Source: Microcaldota archaeon
Lineage (GTDB): Archaea > Micrarchaeota > Micrarchaeia > Micrarchaeales > CABMGC01
DNA length: 6,119 nucleotides
Direction of reading: 5' to 3'
NCBI GenBank assembly: GCA_021850955.1
Contig: JAJZKH010000050.1
Span: 1 to 6,119 of the forward strand
Positions within the stretch are counted from its first letter, which is position 1. Each line of letters starts with the position of its first letter. The translations under genes were made by a program, and so were the position numbers. Below, piece by piece: positions 1 to 5,098 of this stretch. The notes under the pieces were generated by a model. That model was given only the letters and a program-made list of their open reading frames with translations, was not told where the DNA came from and did no database searches.

Positions 1-585
1 TTTAAGCTTGAAAATTATCGCATCGCAAACTTCGTTTAAGTTATGTGAAGGCATACTTGTCGCTACACCAACTGCAATACCAGAAGCTCCATTAATTAAT
101 AAGTTAGGTACTTTTCCAGGAAGTACACTTGGCTCTTTTTCAGTGTTATCGAAGTTTGGTACCATCTGTACTGTATTTTTATCCAAATCTTCAAGGGTCT
201 CCTCTGCAAGCTTTGTTAATCTTACTTCGGTATAACGCATAGCTGCTGGAGGATCTCCATCCACTGAACCCATATTTCCTTGTCCTTCTACTAATATGTG
301 ATTCAATGAAAAATTCTGAGCCATTCTTACCATTGTATCATAAACTGCAATGTCTCCGTGAGGATGATACTTACCTATTGTTTCTCCAACTACTCTTACG
401 CTTTTTTTTGTAGGCTGATTGTGAGTGTTGTTTATTTTACTCATCGCGTAAAGTATTCTTCTTTGTGCTGGTTTTAAACCGTCTCTAGCATCAGGTATTG
501 CTCTTCCGATTATTACACTCATAGCATAATCAATATAGCTTGATTGTAATTCGTCTTCAAGATTAACATTATTTATTTTTGTCAT
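1..585 (-). CDS. gyrA: DNA gyrase subunit A, N-terminal part (cut by window edge)
   Basis: Translating the minus strand from the ATG at 585 gives 195 open residues up to the window edge, so the gene is partial with its C-terminus outside. GyrA is the DNA breakage-reunion subunit of the A2B2 gyrase, which introduces negative supercoils using ATP. Visible family motifs are the N-terminal [14 protein letters not shown] segment (residues 16-26), [18 protein letters not shown] (31-48), the DNA-gate helix [10 protein letters not shown] (74-83), and [11 protein letters not shown] followed by AAMRYTE, which places the catalytic tyrosine at 118. The start fits because it gives the usual short N-terminus and lies 8 nt after the gyrB stop, implying cotranscription and probably coupled translation; only a weak GTGGT precedes it. 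Oddity: the residue matching E. coli Ser83 is Ile79. ParC/TopoIV-A is the alternative, but the adjacent gyrB favours GyrA; the diagnostic GyrA box is outside the window. Confidence 0.95.
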   Translation of the reverse strand, partial: MTKINNVNLEDELQSSYIDYAMSVIIGRAIPDARDGLKPAQRRILYAMSKINNTHNQPTKKSVRVVGETIGKYHPHGDIAVYDTMVRMAQNFSLNHILVEGQGNMGSVDGDPPAAMRYTEVRLTKLAEETLEDLDKNTVQMVPNFDNTEKEPSVLPGKVPNLLINGASGIAVGVATSMPSHNLNEVCDAIIFKLK

Positions 586-593
586 AAATACCA

Positions 594-2507
594 CTATACG
601 TCAAGAAAGTTTACTTCTTCGGAATGATCATGTAAAAATCTTCTTCTTTGAGAAGGATCAATGCCCATCAATACATTAAATAAGCTATCCGCAATCTGTG
701 CATCCTTTATTTGGACTTTTTTAAGCATTCTTTTTTCAGGATTCATTGTTGTTTCCCATAATTGTTCTGGATTCATTTCTCCCAAACCCTTGTATCTCTG
801 TGTCTCTGCATCTTTGTATTCTTCTGTTCTTATAACATTAAGTTCTTCGTCACTATAAACATAAGTTTCTGTTTTACCCAGTTTAACTTTATAAAGAGGA
901 GGTTGTGCAATATAAACATAGCCTTTTTCTATGAGTTTTTTCATATATCTGTAAAGGAAAGTAAGAAGTAGTGTTCTTATGTGGCTTCCGTCTACATCTG
1001 CATCAGTCATTATTATAACTTTATGATATCTTGCATTTTCTATATTGAATGTTTCTCTTATTCCAGTTCCGAATGCTGCTATTAACGATTTAATTTCTGC
1101 ATTATCAAAAATCTTCTCAAAGCTTGCTTTTTCAACATTTAATATCTTTCCTCTTAATGGAAGTATTGCTTGTGTGTTTTTGTCCCTTCCCATTTTACTA
1201 GAGCCCCCTGCACTTTCCCCTTCTACTATGAATATCTCTGTTTTTGTAGGATCATTCTCTATACAATCTGCAAGTTTTCCAGGAAGTACTGTATTTTCAA
1301 GAACACTTCTTTTTCTTGAAAGTTCTCTTGCTTTTCTTGCGCTTTCTCTCGCATTAGCTGCAGATATAGCTTTTTCTAATATTGCACGTGCGTCTTGTGG
1401 ATTTTCTTCAAGATATCTGGAGAAAGACGAATAAACCTCTGTCTCAACAAATGTCTTGATTTGAGCGTTACCTAATTTTTCTTTTGTTTGTCCTTCAAAT
1501 TCAGGATTTTGCATTAAAACTGAAAGAACAGCTGAAAGGCCTTCTCTTACATCATCTCCAGAAATTTTTAATTCCATTTTTGAGAACTGCTTATTCTTTG
1601 AAAAATAATTAATAAGAGCACGTGTTATTGCAGCATGAAAACCTGAAACATGGGTTCCGCCTTCCATTGTTTTTATAGAATTAACAAATGATTCTAACTT
1701 TTCCTCATAACTATCATTGTACTGTAATGCATATTCTAAAGTAAACTGTCCCTCAGTTTTTTTGTAATTTACTATATTTGTAAGAGTATTTTTATCCTTA
1801 TTAAGAAATAAAATAAAGTCTTTTAGACCATTTTCTGAAAAATAAGTAATCTCTTCCGGTTGTTCAAATCTGTCATCTTTTAGAATTATTTTTAATCCTG
1901 GATTTAAAAATGATGTGTATGTTAATCTTTCCTTTAGAAGTGTTGAATCAAATGTTGTCGTTCTGAATATTTCTTTATCTGGTTTAAATCTTATTATCGA
2001 TCCTGTTTCTTTGCTTTCTCCTATCTCCTCTATTTTTGAAATAGGAATTCCTTTACTAAACCTTTGAGTATATACCTTTCCATGTTTTTTGACAGTTACC
2101 TCTGTTAATTCTGAAAGTGCATTTACTACTGTTAAACCGACACCATGAAGTCCTCCTGAAACTTTATAAGTTTCATTATTAAACTTCGCACCTTTGTGTA
2201 GAGTTGTCATTATAACTTCTAATGCACTTTTATTATATTTTGGCATTATCTCTACAGGTATACCTCTTCCATCATCTGATACCTCTGCAACATTTCCTTC
2301 GCCATCTTGTGAAAGTTTAATAACTATATTTTTACAAAAACCAGCTAAAGCTTCATCTACTGCGTTGTCTATAACTTCAAATAAAAGATGTAATACTCCT
2401 TGTGAACTGGTAGAACCAATATACATTGCCGGTCTTTTTCTTATACCTTGAGGTCCCTCCAAGACTATAATATTTGATGCCTCATATTCTCCGGTATTCT
2501 GCTCCAT
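594..2507 (-). CDS. gyrB: DNA gyrase subunit B, complete
   Basis: This is the ATPase subunit of gyrase, 637 residues, the short form lacking the roughly 165-residue insertion of E. coli GyrB (804). The GHKL ATPase domain shows [10 protein letters not shown] (44-53; catalytic base Glu44, Mg-binding Asn48), DDGRGIP (78-84) and the ATP-lid motif GGLHGVG (118-124). The transducer follows to about residue 400, including a QTK loop (340-342). The TOPRIM domain has EGESAGGS (429-436) and [13 protein letters not shown] (502-514), with metal ligands Glu429, Asp502, Asp504 and Asp506. The C-terminal [20 protein letters not shown] block (571-590) contacts GyrA. The ATG at 2507 gives the normal N-terminus and has a TATA-like box 33 nt upstream. 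Non-standard residues are Glu431 where the family has Asp (EGDSAGG) and Lys141 at the position of E. coli Arg136. The stop lies 8 nt before gyrA. Euryarchaeal gyrases are generally regarded as acquired from bacteria; ParE is the less likely alternative. Confidence 0.97.
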   Translation of the reverse strand: MEQNTGEYEASNIIVLEGPQGIRKRPAMYIGSTSSQGVLHLLFEVIDNAVDEALAGFCKNIVIKLSQDGEGNVAEVSDDGRGIPVEIMPKYNKSALEVIMTTLHKGAKFNNETYKVSGGLHGVGLTVVNALSELTEVTVKKHGKVYTQRFSKGIPISKIEEIGESKETGSIIRFKPDKEIFRTTTFDSTLLKERLTYTSFLNPGLKIILKDDRFEQPEEITYFSENGLKDFILFLNKDKNTLTNIVNYKKTEGQFTLEYALQYNDSYEEKLESFVNSIKTMEGGTHVSGFHAAITRALINYFSKNKQFSKMELKISGDDVREGLSAVLSVLMQNPEFEGQTKEKLGNAQIKTFVETEVYSSFSRYLEENPQDARAILEKAISAANARESARKARELSRKRSVLENTVLPGKLADCIENDPTKTEIFIVEGESAGGSSKMGRDKNTQAILPLRGKILNVEKASFEKIFDNAEIKSLIAAFGTGIRETFNIENARYHKVIIMTDADVDGSHIRTLLLTFLYRYMKKLIEKGYVYIAQPPLYKVKLGKTETYVYSDEELNVIRTEEYKDAETQRYKGLGEMNPEQLWETTMNPEKRMLKKVQIKDAQIADSLFNVLMGIDPSQRRRFLHDHSEEVNFLDV

Positions 2508-2536
2508 TAAAATCCAATAGTATATCTTGTTTAAAG

Positions 2537-2544
2537 AATATAAA
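2537..2544 (-). promoter_or_regulatory. TATA-box candidate for gyrB-gyrA
   Basis: On the minus strand the stretch reads TTTATATT, preceded by an A-rich BRE-like AAAAGC. Its centre is 33 nt before the gyrB ATG. Archaeal transcription starts about 25 nt after the TATA centre, which puts the start near 2515 and the leader near 8 nt. No clear Shine-Dalgarno lies in that leader; a GG pair precedes the ATG by about 7 nt. Inferred from position and composition only. Confidence 0.5.
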
Positions 2545-2556
2545 GCTTTTCTATAT

Positions 2557-2622
2557 GTTTTGTCGAGGTATTTTTTACATATTTCAACAAAAAATACTGC
2601 GTTTTGTTTTACTCAACAAAAA
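2557..2622. repeat. Repeat and inverted-repeat cluster upstream of gyrB
   Basis: Three elements overlap here, just upstream of the gyrB TATA box. A 10-bp direct repeat TCAACAAAAA occurs at 2584-2593 and 2613-2622, start to start 29 bp, close to three helical turns. A related inverted copy, GTTTTGTCGA, lies at 2557-2566 (8 of 10 matches on the other strand). Two perfect inverted repeats are present: a 9-bp pair GTATTTTTT (2568-2576) and AAAAAATAC (2589-2597), and a 7-bp pair TTTTGTT (2602-2608) and AACAAAA (2615-2621). An operator for a gyrase regulator is possible. In AT-rich DNA some of this is expected by chance. Confidence 0.35.
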
Positions 2623-2833
2623 GTTTATATATATTTACCTATTTTCATTTTAGTAAATAATTAAAAAATCTAAGTACTTGAATAGAAAACCTCAAAAAAA
2701 TTTAAACTTGTTTATTTTATGGCTAATAAAATAAGAAGAATTCTTGGCTATAAATGAATATTGCACTAATCAATATATTCAAGATCAAGGAATGATTCTG
2801 ACTTGAATAAAGCAAAAATAAAGCAAACAAAGG

Positions 2834-2844
2834 TATTTAATTTA
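2834..2844 (+). promoter_or_regulatory. TATA-box candidate for the FKBP gene
   Basis: TATTTAATTTA is centred 33 nt before the ATG at 2872, the same spacing as at gyrB, predicting a leader of about 8 nt. It lies downstream of the alternative TTG start at 2803, which supports the ATG as the true start. Position and composition only. Confidence 0.45.
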
Positions 2845-2871
2845 TCTTGTCCTATATTACTTGGTATTTTT

Positions 2872-3387
2872 ATGAAATCAATACATCTTGCAATTGCATT
2901 AGTTGTTATCATAGCAGTCATTATAGTAGTGGCAGCGTTATACCTTTTTTATTTAATTCCATCTCAAACAGTTCAAAAAGGCGATGTAGTTTCTGTATTT
3001 TATACTGGAAGTTTTACTAATGGAACTGTTTTCAATTCTAATGTAGGTCAACAGCCTTTTAATTTTACAGCAGGTACAAATGAAACTATACCTGGATTTG
3101 ATAATGCGGTATTGGGCATGACTCTTAATCAAACAAAAACAGTCACTATCCCAGCAAATGAGGCATATGGTGAAATAAATCCAAATCTTATTGTAAGTAT
3201 ACCAACAAATGATTTTTCTAATAAAACAATAAAGGTAGGCTCGGTGGTAACTGACAATGCAAATGGTCAACAGCTTCAGGGAGTAGTCTTAAACGTAAAT
3301 GCAACTAATGCTATAGTAAACTTTAACTCACCACTAGCCGGACAAACTTTAGTATTTCAGATAAAAGTAGTAAGAATAAAAAGTTAG
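2872..3387 (+). CDS. Membrane-anchored FKBP-type peptidyl-prolyl isomerase (SlyD-like)
   Basis: Encodes 171 residues from the ATG at 2872. A longer frame from TTG at 2803 adds 23 residues before the hydrophobic helix, but the ATG puts the helix at the N-terminus and has a well-placed TATA box. Residues 4-28 form one hydrophobic segment, a signal anchor leaving the rest outside the membrane. The FKBP fold follows: VQKGDVVSVFYTGSF (about 34-48), a flap ending in FNFT, IPGFDNAVLGM (73-83) and NEAYGE (96-101). After that comes a SlyD-type inserted chaperone-like domain (about 106-150), closed by FNSPLAGQTLVFQIKVV (151-167). Such proteins catalyse cis-trans isomerisation of prolyl bonds and assist folding of surface proteins. 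Two oddities: the active-site Asp of the usual VFDS motif is Asn here (VFNS), and six N-X-T sequons lie in the extracellular part. The gene stands alone, divergent from gyrB and convergent with the next gene. Confidence 0.9.
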   Translation: MKSIHLAIALVVIIAVIIVVAALYLFYLIPSQTVQKGDVVSVFYTGSFTNGTVFNSNVGQQPFNFTAGTNETIPGFDNAVLGMTLNQTKTVTIPANEAYGEINPNLIVSIPTNDFSNKTIKVGSVVTDNANGQQLQGVVLNVNATNAIVNFNSPLAGQTLVFQIKVVRIKS

Positions 3388-3441
3388 TAAATAAAAGAAA
3401 TAATAAATAACTAATAAACAAGGAGGTTTTAAATTAAATAT

Positions 3442-3582
3442 TTATTTTCCGCCAATTTTGAACATCTTAGTTCCACATGAAGAACATGTTCCGGTCATTG
3501 CCTTCTTTCCATTCTTCATAGTAACTTCCTTTGCTCCTTTCATTTCACTTTTTGCCTTACATTTAACACAATATGCTTCCAT
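3442..3582 (-). CDS. DUF5679-type small zinc-ribbon protein
   Basis: A 46-residue protein translated from the ATG at 3582. It begins MEAYCVKCKAK, continues KEVTMKNGKKAMTGTC and ends SCGTKMFKIGGK. Two CxxC pairs (Cys5/Cys8 and Cys33/Cys36), separated by a basic hairpin-like segment, form a probable single zinc site. The wording closely matches the DUF5679 family as I know it, a short conserved protein of archaea and some bacteria with no established function; nucleic-acid or ribosome association is only a guess. The start is well supported: GGAG lies 5 nt before the ATG, and TTTATAAT (minus, centred near 3616) lies 34 nt upstream. It follows the Nudix gene on the same strand after 71 nt but seems to have its own promoter. 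It is full length for the family. Confidence 0.85.
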   Translation of the reverse strand: MEAYCVKCKAKSEMKGAKEVTMKNGKKAMTGTCSSCGTKMFKIGGK

Positions 3583-3587
3583 ATTAT

Positions 3588-3620
3588 CTCCATATAGTAT
3601 AAGAACGGTACATTATAAAA
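3588..3620 (-). promoter_or_regulatory. Promoter and ribosome-binding site of the DUF5679-type gene
   Basis: Minus strand: TTTTATAATG at 3620-3611 is a TATA-like box. The expected transcription start about 25 nt downstream is near 3591, where GGAG (3591-3588) begins. The ATG follows after 5 nt. A short leader carrying only the Shine-Dalgarno sequence would result. This is the clearest ribosome-binding site in the window and fixes the start of a gene that is easy to miss. Confidence 0.5.
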
Positions 3621-3653
3621 ATACTATACTTTTACTGGCAAAACATTAGCTTT

Positions 3654-4166
3654 TTAAATATGCCTTTTTACCTTAACTATGTGTTCAATAATTTTATTTT
3701 TGGTCTCATCAATCAAAAACTCAGAAGTTATGCTTTTACCAGAAAGCACAAGCTTTAACCAATATTTATCATCATCCCACATATTTTCAAAAGGTATAGA
3801 ATTAATATTAAACCATTTCGGTTTCATTTCTTCTGATTCTTTTGGAGTTCCTTCCCATTTATCTATTAAGTATAAATAAACTTTCGATGCATTTTTCTTG
3901 TATTCTACATTTTCAAAATCATAAAACGTTATTGTCCCTGCAGTCCTGAGCGATAGTACCTTTATGCATATCTCTTCATAGGCCTCTCTTTTCATTGCGC
4001 TTTCTGGATCTTCATTCATCTCTAACTTTCCACCTACGCCATTCCACTTTCCAACCCCAAAACCACGCTTTTTCATTGCCAACAATACCTTATCCTCTTT
4101 TATTAAAAATCCAAGTGTCATCTCTTTAATTATCTTAGTATTTTTTCTATGTTCTACAATTTTCAT
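3654..4166 (-). CDS. Nudix hydrolase, MTH1-like (oxidised purine nucleotide sanitiser)
   Basis: A 170-residue Nudix protein. The 23-residue Nudix box spans residues 46-68, with Gly46, Glu52, the metal-binding REAYEE (60-65) and a Cys at position 67 where Gly is usual. Around it the sequence tracks human MTH1 (NUDT1): VLLAMKKRGFG (27-37), KWNGVGGK (40-47), GTPKESEEMKPKWF (106-119) and the MWDDDKYW stretch (129-136). MTH1's base-recognition residues are therefore present, Asn33 as Asn42, Trp117 as Trp130, and Asp119/Asp120 as Asp132/Asp133. MTH1 hydrolyses 8-oxo-dGTP and 2-OH-dATP to monophosphates, keeping oxidised nucleotides out of DNA. The same substrate class is likely here but inferred. 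The first 15 residues extend beyond the core; Met16 is an alternative start, but the TATA box at 4185-4191 suits the ATG at 4166, predicting a leaderless mRNA. The gene is alone, with a non-coding stretch upstream. Confidence 0.88.
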   Translation of the reverse strand: MKIVEHRKNTKIIKEMTLGFLIKEDKVLLAMKKRGFGVGKWNGVGGKLEMNEDPESAMKREAYEEICIKVLSLRTAGTITFYDFENVEYKKNASKVYLYLIDKWEGTPKESEEMKPKWFNINSIPFENMWDDDKYWLKLVLSGKSITSEFLIDETKNKIIEHIVKVKRHI

Positions 4167-4184
4167 AAAATCCCTAAATAATTA

Positions 4185-4191
4185 TTTTATA
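4185..4191 (-). promoter_or_regulatory. TATA-box candidate for the Nudix gene
   Basis: Minus strand TATAAAA, within the longer run GATATAAAATAATTA, is centred 22 nt before the ATG at 4166. With the usual 22-27 nt spacing, transcription would start at or next to the ATG, giving a leaderless message. Confidence 0.5.
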
Positions 4192-4243
4192 TCATTTTAT
4201 GCAATACCCTATCTTTATTAAATATATTGAAATAAATATTAAT

Positions 4244-4290
4244 GGTGTGAGTGGGAAATCCAATGCAATTCATGGGTGGGAGGATGTCAC
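4244..4290 (-). mobile_element. Degenerate IS200/IS605-family (TnpB element) end
   Basis: The minus strand reads GTGACATCCTCCCACCCATG (4290-4271), then GAATTGCATTGGATTTCCC. The GACATCCTCCCACCC start followed by a stem-loop and ATTTCC is, from memory, the typical right-end hairpin of IS200/IS605 elements that carry tnpB. The left arm (CCCACCCATG) is intact, but the right arm reads CATTGG where CATGGGTGGG would be expected, so the stem is eroded and only ATG/CAT and CC/GG still pair. No tnpB or tnpA remnant could be read in the neighbouring 200 bp on the minus strand. The patch is clearly richer in G+C than the surrounding DNA. A decayed element or a palindrome-associated derivative is likeliest; a small RNA gene is the alternative. 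Confidence 0.4.
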
Positions 4291-4361
4291 TGGTTGAATG
4301 TTGCTATTTTCGATACTAATCTTTTATTAGTTTTAATCTTTATCTTTATAAGAACACATTC

Positions 4362-4432
4362 AAAAAAAAGATATATGAAAAATAGCGTTCCTTAGAGAGT
4401 TAATAGTAATTTTAACTGGGCAAATCTCTCTA
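4362..4432 (-). terminator. Candidate terminator of the TauE-DUF1634-CDGSH operon
   Basis: Read on the minus strand, a perfect 7-bp stem TAGAGAG / CTCTCTA (4432-4426 with 4399-4393) encloses a 26-nt loop that can form a further short TTAA/TTAA pair. About 23 nt later comes ATTTTT and then a run of eight T (4369-4362). Archaeal termination depends mainly on oligo-T tracts, so the T8 run is the stronger part; the stem is too far from it for a classic intrinsic terminator. It lies about 75-145 nt after the CDGSH stop. Confidence 0.4.
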
Positions 4433-4506
4433 TACAAATATAACTCTAACTATAACAAATGCCTTAGTTTATTTTATATTTCTGTATATCGGATTGTAGT
4501 AACTTC

Positions 4507-4680
4507 TTAATCATCAAGTTTTATTTCGTGTTCTTCAGCCTGAAAGTTAACTTTGTGATGAGTTCCATCACACATCGGTTTTTTACTTGATTGACCACAT
4601 CGACAAAGTGCTATCTTTGTCTGTCCATTTACTATTACTAAATTAGGTCCGTCTTTTACAGATTTTATTACTTTTTCCAT
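4507..4680 (-). CDS. CDGSH iron-sulfur domain protein (mitoNEET-like)
   Basis: A 57-residue protein translated from the ATG at 4680. The core, residues 26-41, fits the CDGSH consensus C-x-C-x2-(S/T)-x3-P-x-C-D-G-(S/A/T)-H exactly: Cys26, Cys28, Ser31, Pro35, then CDGTH (37-41). Three Cys and one His ligate a redox-active, pH-labile [2Fe-2S] cluster in this family. Prokaryotic members are mostly single- or double-domain soluble proteins with roles in electron transfer or iron and redox balance; the exact role here is unknown. The preceding segment (PNLVIVNGQTKIALC) is the usual leading strand pair, and there is no membrane helix, unlike animal mitoNEET. The gene starts 31 nt after the DUF1634 stop on the same strand, so it is probably the last gene of the TauE operon; TTTATA near 4717 could also serve as its own promoter. 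Confidence 0.92.
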   Translation of the reverse strand: MEKVIKSVKDGPNLVIVNGQTKIALCRCGQSSKKPMCDGTHHKVNFQAEEHEIKLDD

Positions 4681-4711
4681 AAATTACACAATATTATTAA
4701 AGGAAATATGT

Positions 4712-5098
4712 CTATAAACTTTTCATTATGAAAGGTATTACAAAGATAGCAATAAGTAAATCTAACAAAACAATTGCTGTTATAAAAACATAAAGCTTAT
4801 TATTTTCTCTTGCAAAAAAATAAACTGAATACAAAACCCGCAAAACAGGCGTCGCTATCAACACAATTAATCCTAAAATTATGTATGAAATGCCATCTAA
4901 CGAGGAAATTCCGTTAATTATTTGAGTAGTACTAATATTTGCAGTACTCAATTTTGATTTATGTGAAGTTATTTGAGTAAGTGTATAATTTGAACCGCCG
5001 TTGTTTATAAACAACAAAAACATGCCAAATAAAATTAAAAGTATACTTATTATAGCGCCTATTCTTAGAATCCAACCTATACTTTTATTCGCATCCAT
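4712..5098 (-). CDS. DUF1634 family membrane protein
   Basis: A 128-residue integral membrane protein. Three hydrophobic helices are seen at about residues 9-31, 70-93 and 102-123. The second carries LIVLIATPVLRVLYSVYFF, with the TPVLRV stretch typical of DUF1634, followed by a short charged loop and KLYVFITAIVLL. DUF1634 genes usually sit beside TauE/SafE permeases, as here, which supports the assignment; the molecular role is unknown, perhaps an accessory subunit. The loop between helices 1 and 2 (32-69) is polar and rich in Ser, Thr and Asn, with two N-glycosylation sequons (NYT at 37, NIS at 54), suggesting it faces outside. The start is taken as ATG at 5098, which overlaps the permease stop as TGATG (one shared base) and implies translational coupling; a TTG one codon earlier is possible. 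Confidence 0.88.
   Translation of the reverse strand: MDANKSIGWILRIGAIISILLILFGMFLLFINNGGSNYTLTQITSHKSKLSTANISTTQIINGISSLDGISYIILGLIVLIATPVLRVLYSVYFFARENNKLYVFITAIVLLDLLIAIFVIPFIMKSL

Larger units (their letters stand above)
2508..2871. other. 364-bp divergent intergenic region, gyrB to FKBP
   Basis: No gene is supported here. From left to right it holds the gyrB promoter, the TCAACAAAAA repeat cluster, and a strong AT-only stretch TTTATATATATTTA (2623-2636) that could be a TATA box on either strand. Further right there is a 10-bp palindrome AAGAATTCTT (about 2737-2746). An 8-bp inverted repeat follows, TATTCAAG (2776-2783) and CTTGAATA (2802-2809); the string ACTTGAATA also occurs at 2676-2684. 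The FKBP promoter candidate is at 2834-2844. The only small reading frame of note (2719-2757, 12 residues) has no coding support. Confidence 0.6.
4167..4506. other. 340-bp intergenic region, Nudix to CDGSH gene
   Basis: No protein gene is supported in either strand. Contents from left to right: the Nudix promoter (4185-4191), an AT-rich stretch, the G-rich IS605-like end (4244-4290), and a pyrimidine-rich plus-strand stretch with CTTTATAAG (about 4345-4353) that could be a plus-strand TATA box. Next come the A8 run (4362-4369) and the TAGAGAG/CTCTCTA stem (4393-4432), read here as the terminator of the operon to the right. The rest (4433-4506) is plain AT-rich sequence in which I see nothing. 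Confidence 0.55.

Noticed and set aside
1045..1434. A 129-residue plus-strand open frame, and several shorter ones, within gyrB.
   Set aside because: All lie antisense to unmistakable GyrB domains and show no recognisable motif.
2719..2757. A 12-codon plus-strand frame (MANKIRRILGYK) after a TTTAAA box.
   Set aside because: The box is only about 16 nt before the ATG, too close for archaeal initiation, and there is no ribosome-binding site or homology.
2803..2871. A 23-residue N-terminal extension of the FKBP from TTG at 2803.
   Set aside because: It would put a polar leader before the signal anchor, has no ribosome-binding site, and the TATA box at 2834-2844 lies downstream of it.
2953..3270. 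A 105-residue minus-strand open frame inside the FKBP gene, rich in Cys, Ile and Tyr.
   Set aside because: It is antisense to a clear FKBP domain, and its composition is what reverse-complemented AT-rich coding sequence gives.
3421..3426. A perfect plus-strand Shine-Dalgarno string AGGAGG between the convergent genes.
   Set aside because: No ATG, GTG or TTG follows at suitable distance; the next usable frame (3458-3649) is antisense to the DUF5679-type gene.
4263..4319. An 18-codon plus-strand frame across the IS605-like patch.
   Set aside because: There is no upstream signal, and the G-rich patch is better explained as a structured DNA or RNA end.
4385..4432. A possible tRNA or C/D-box RNA (GTTCC and GGGCAAA strings).
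   Set aside because: No cloverleaf stems, no T-loop GTTCAAA in register, and no paired C and D boxes could be found.
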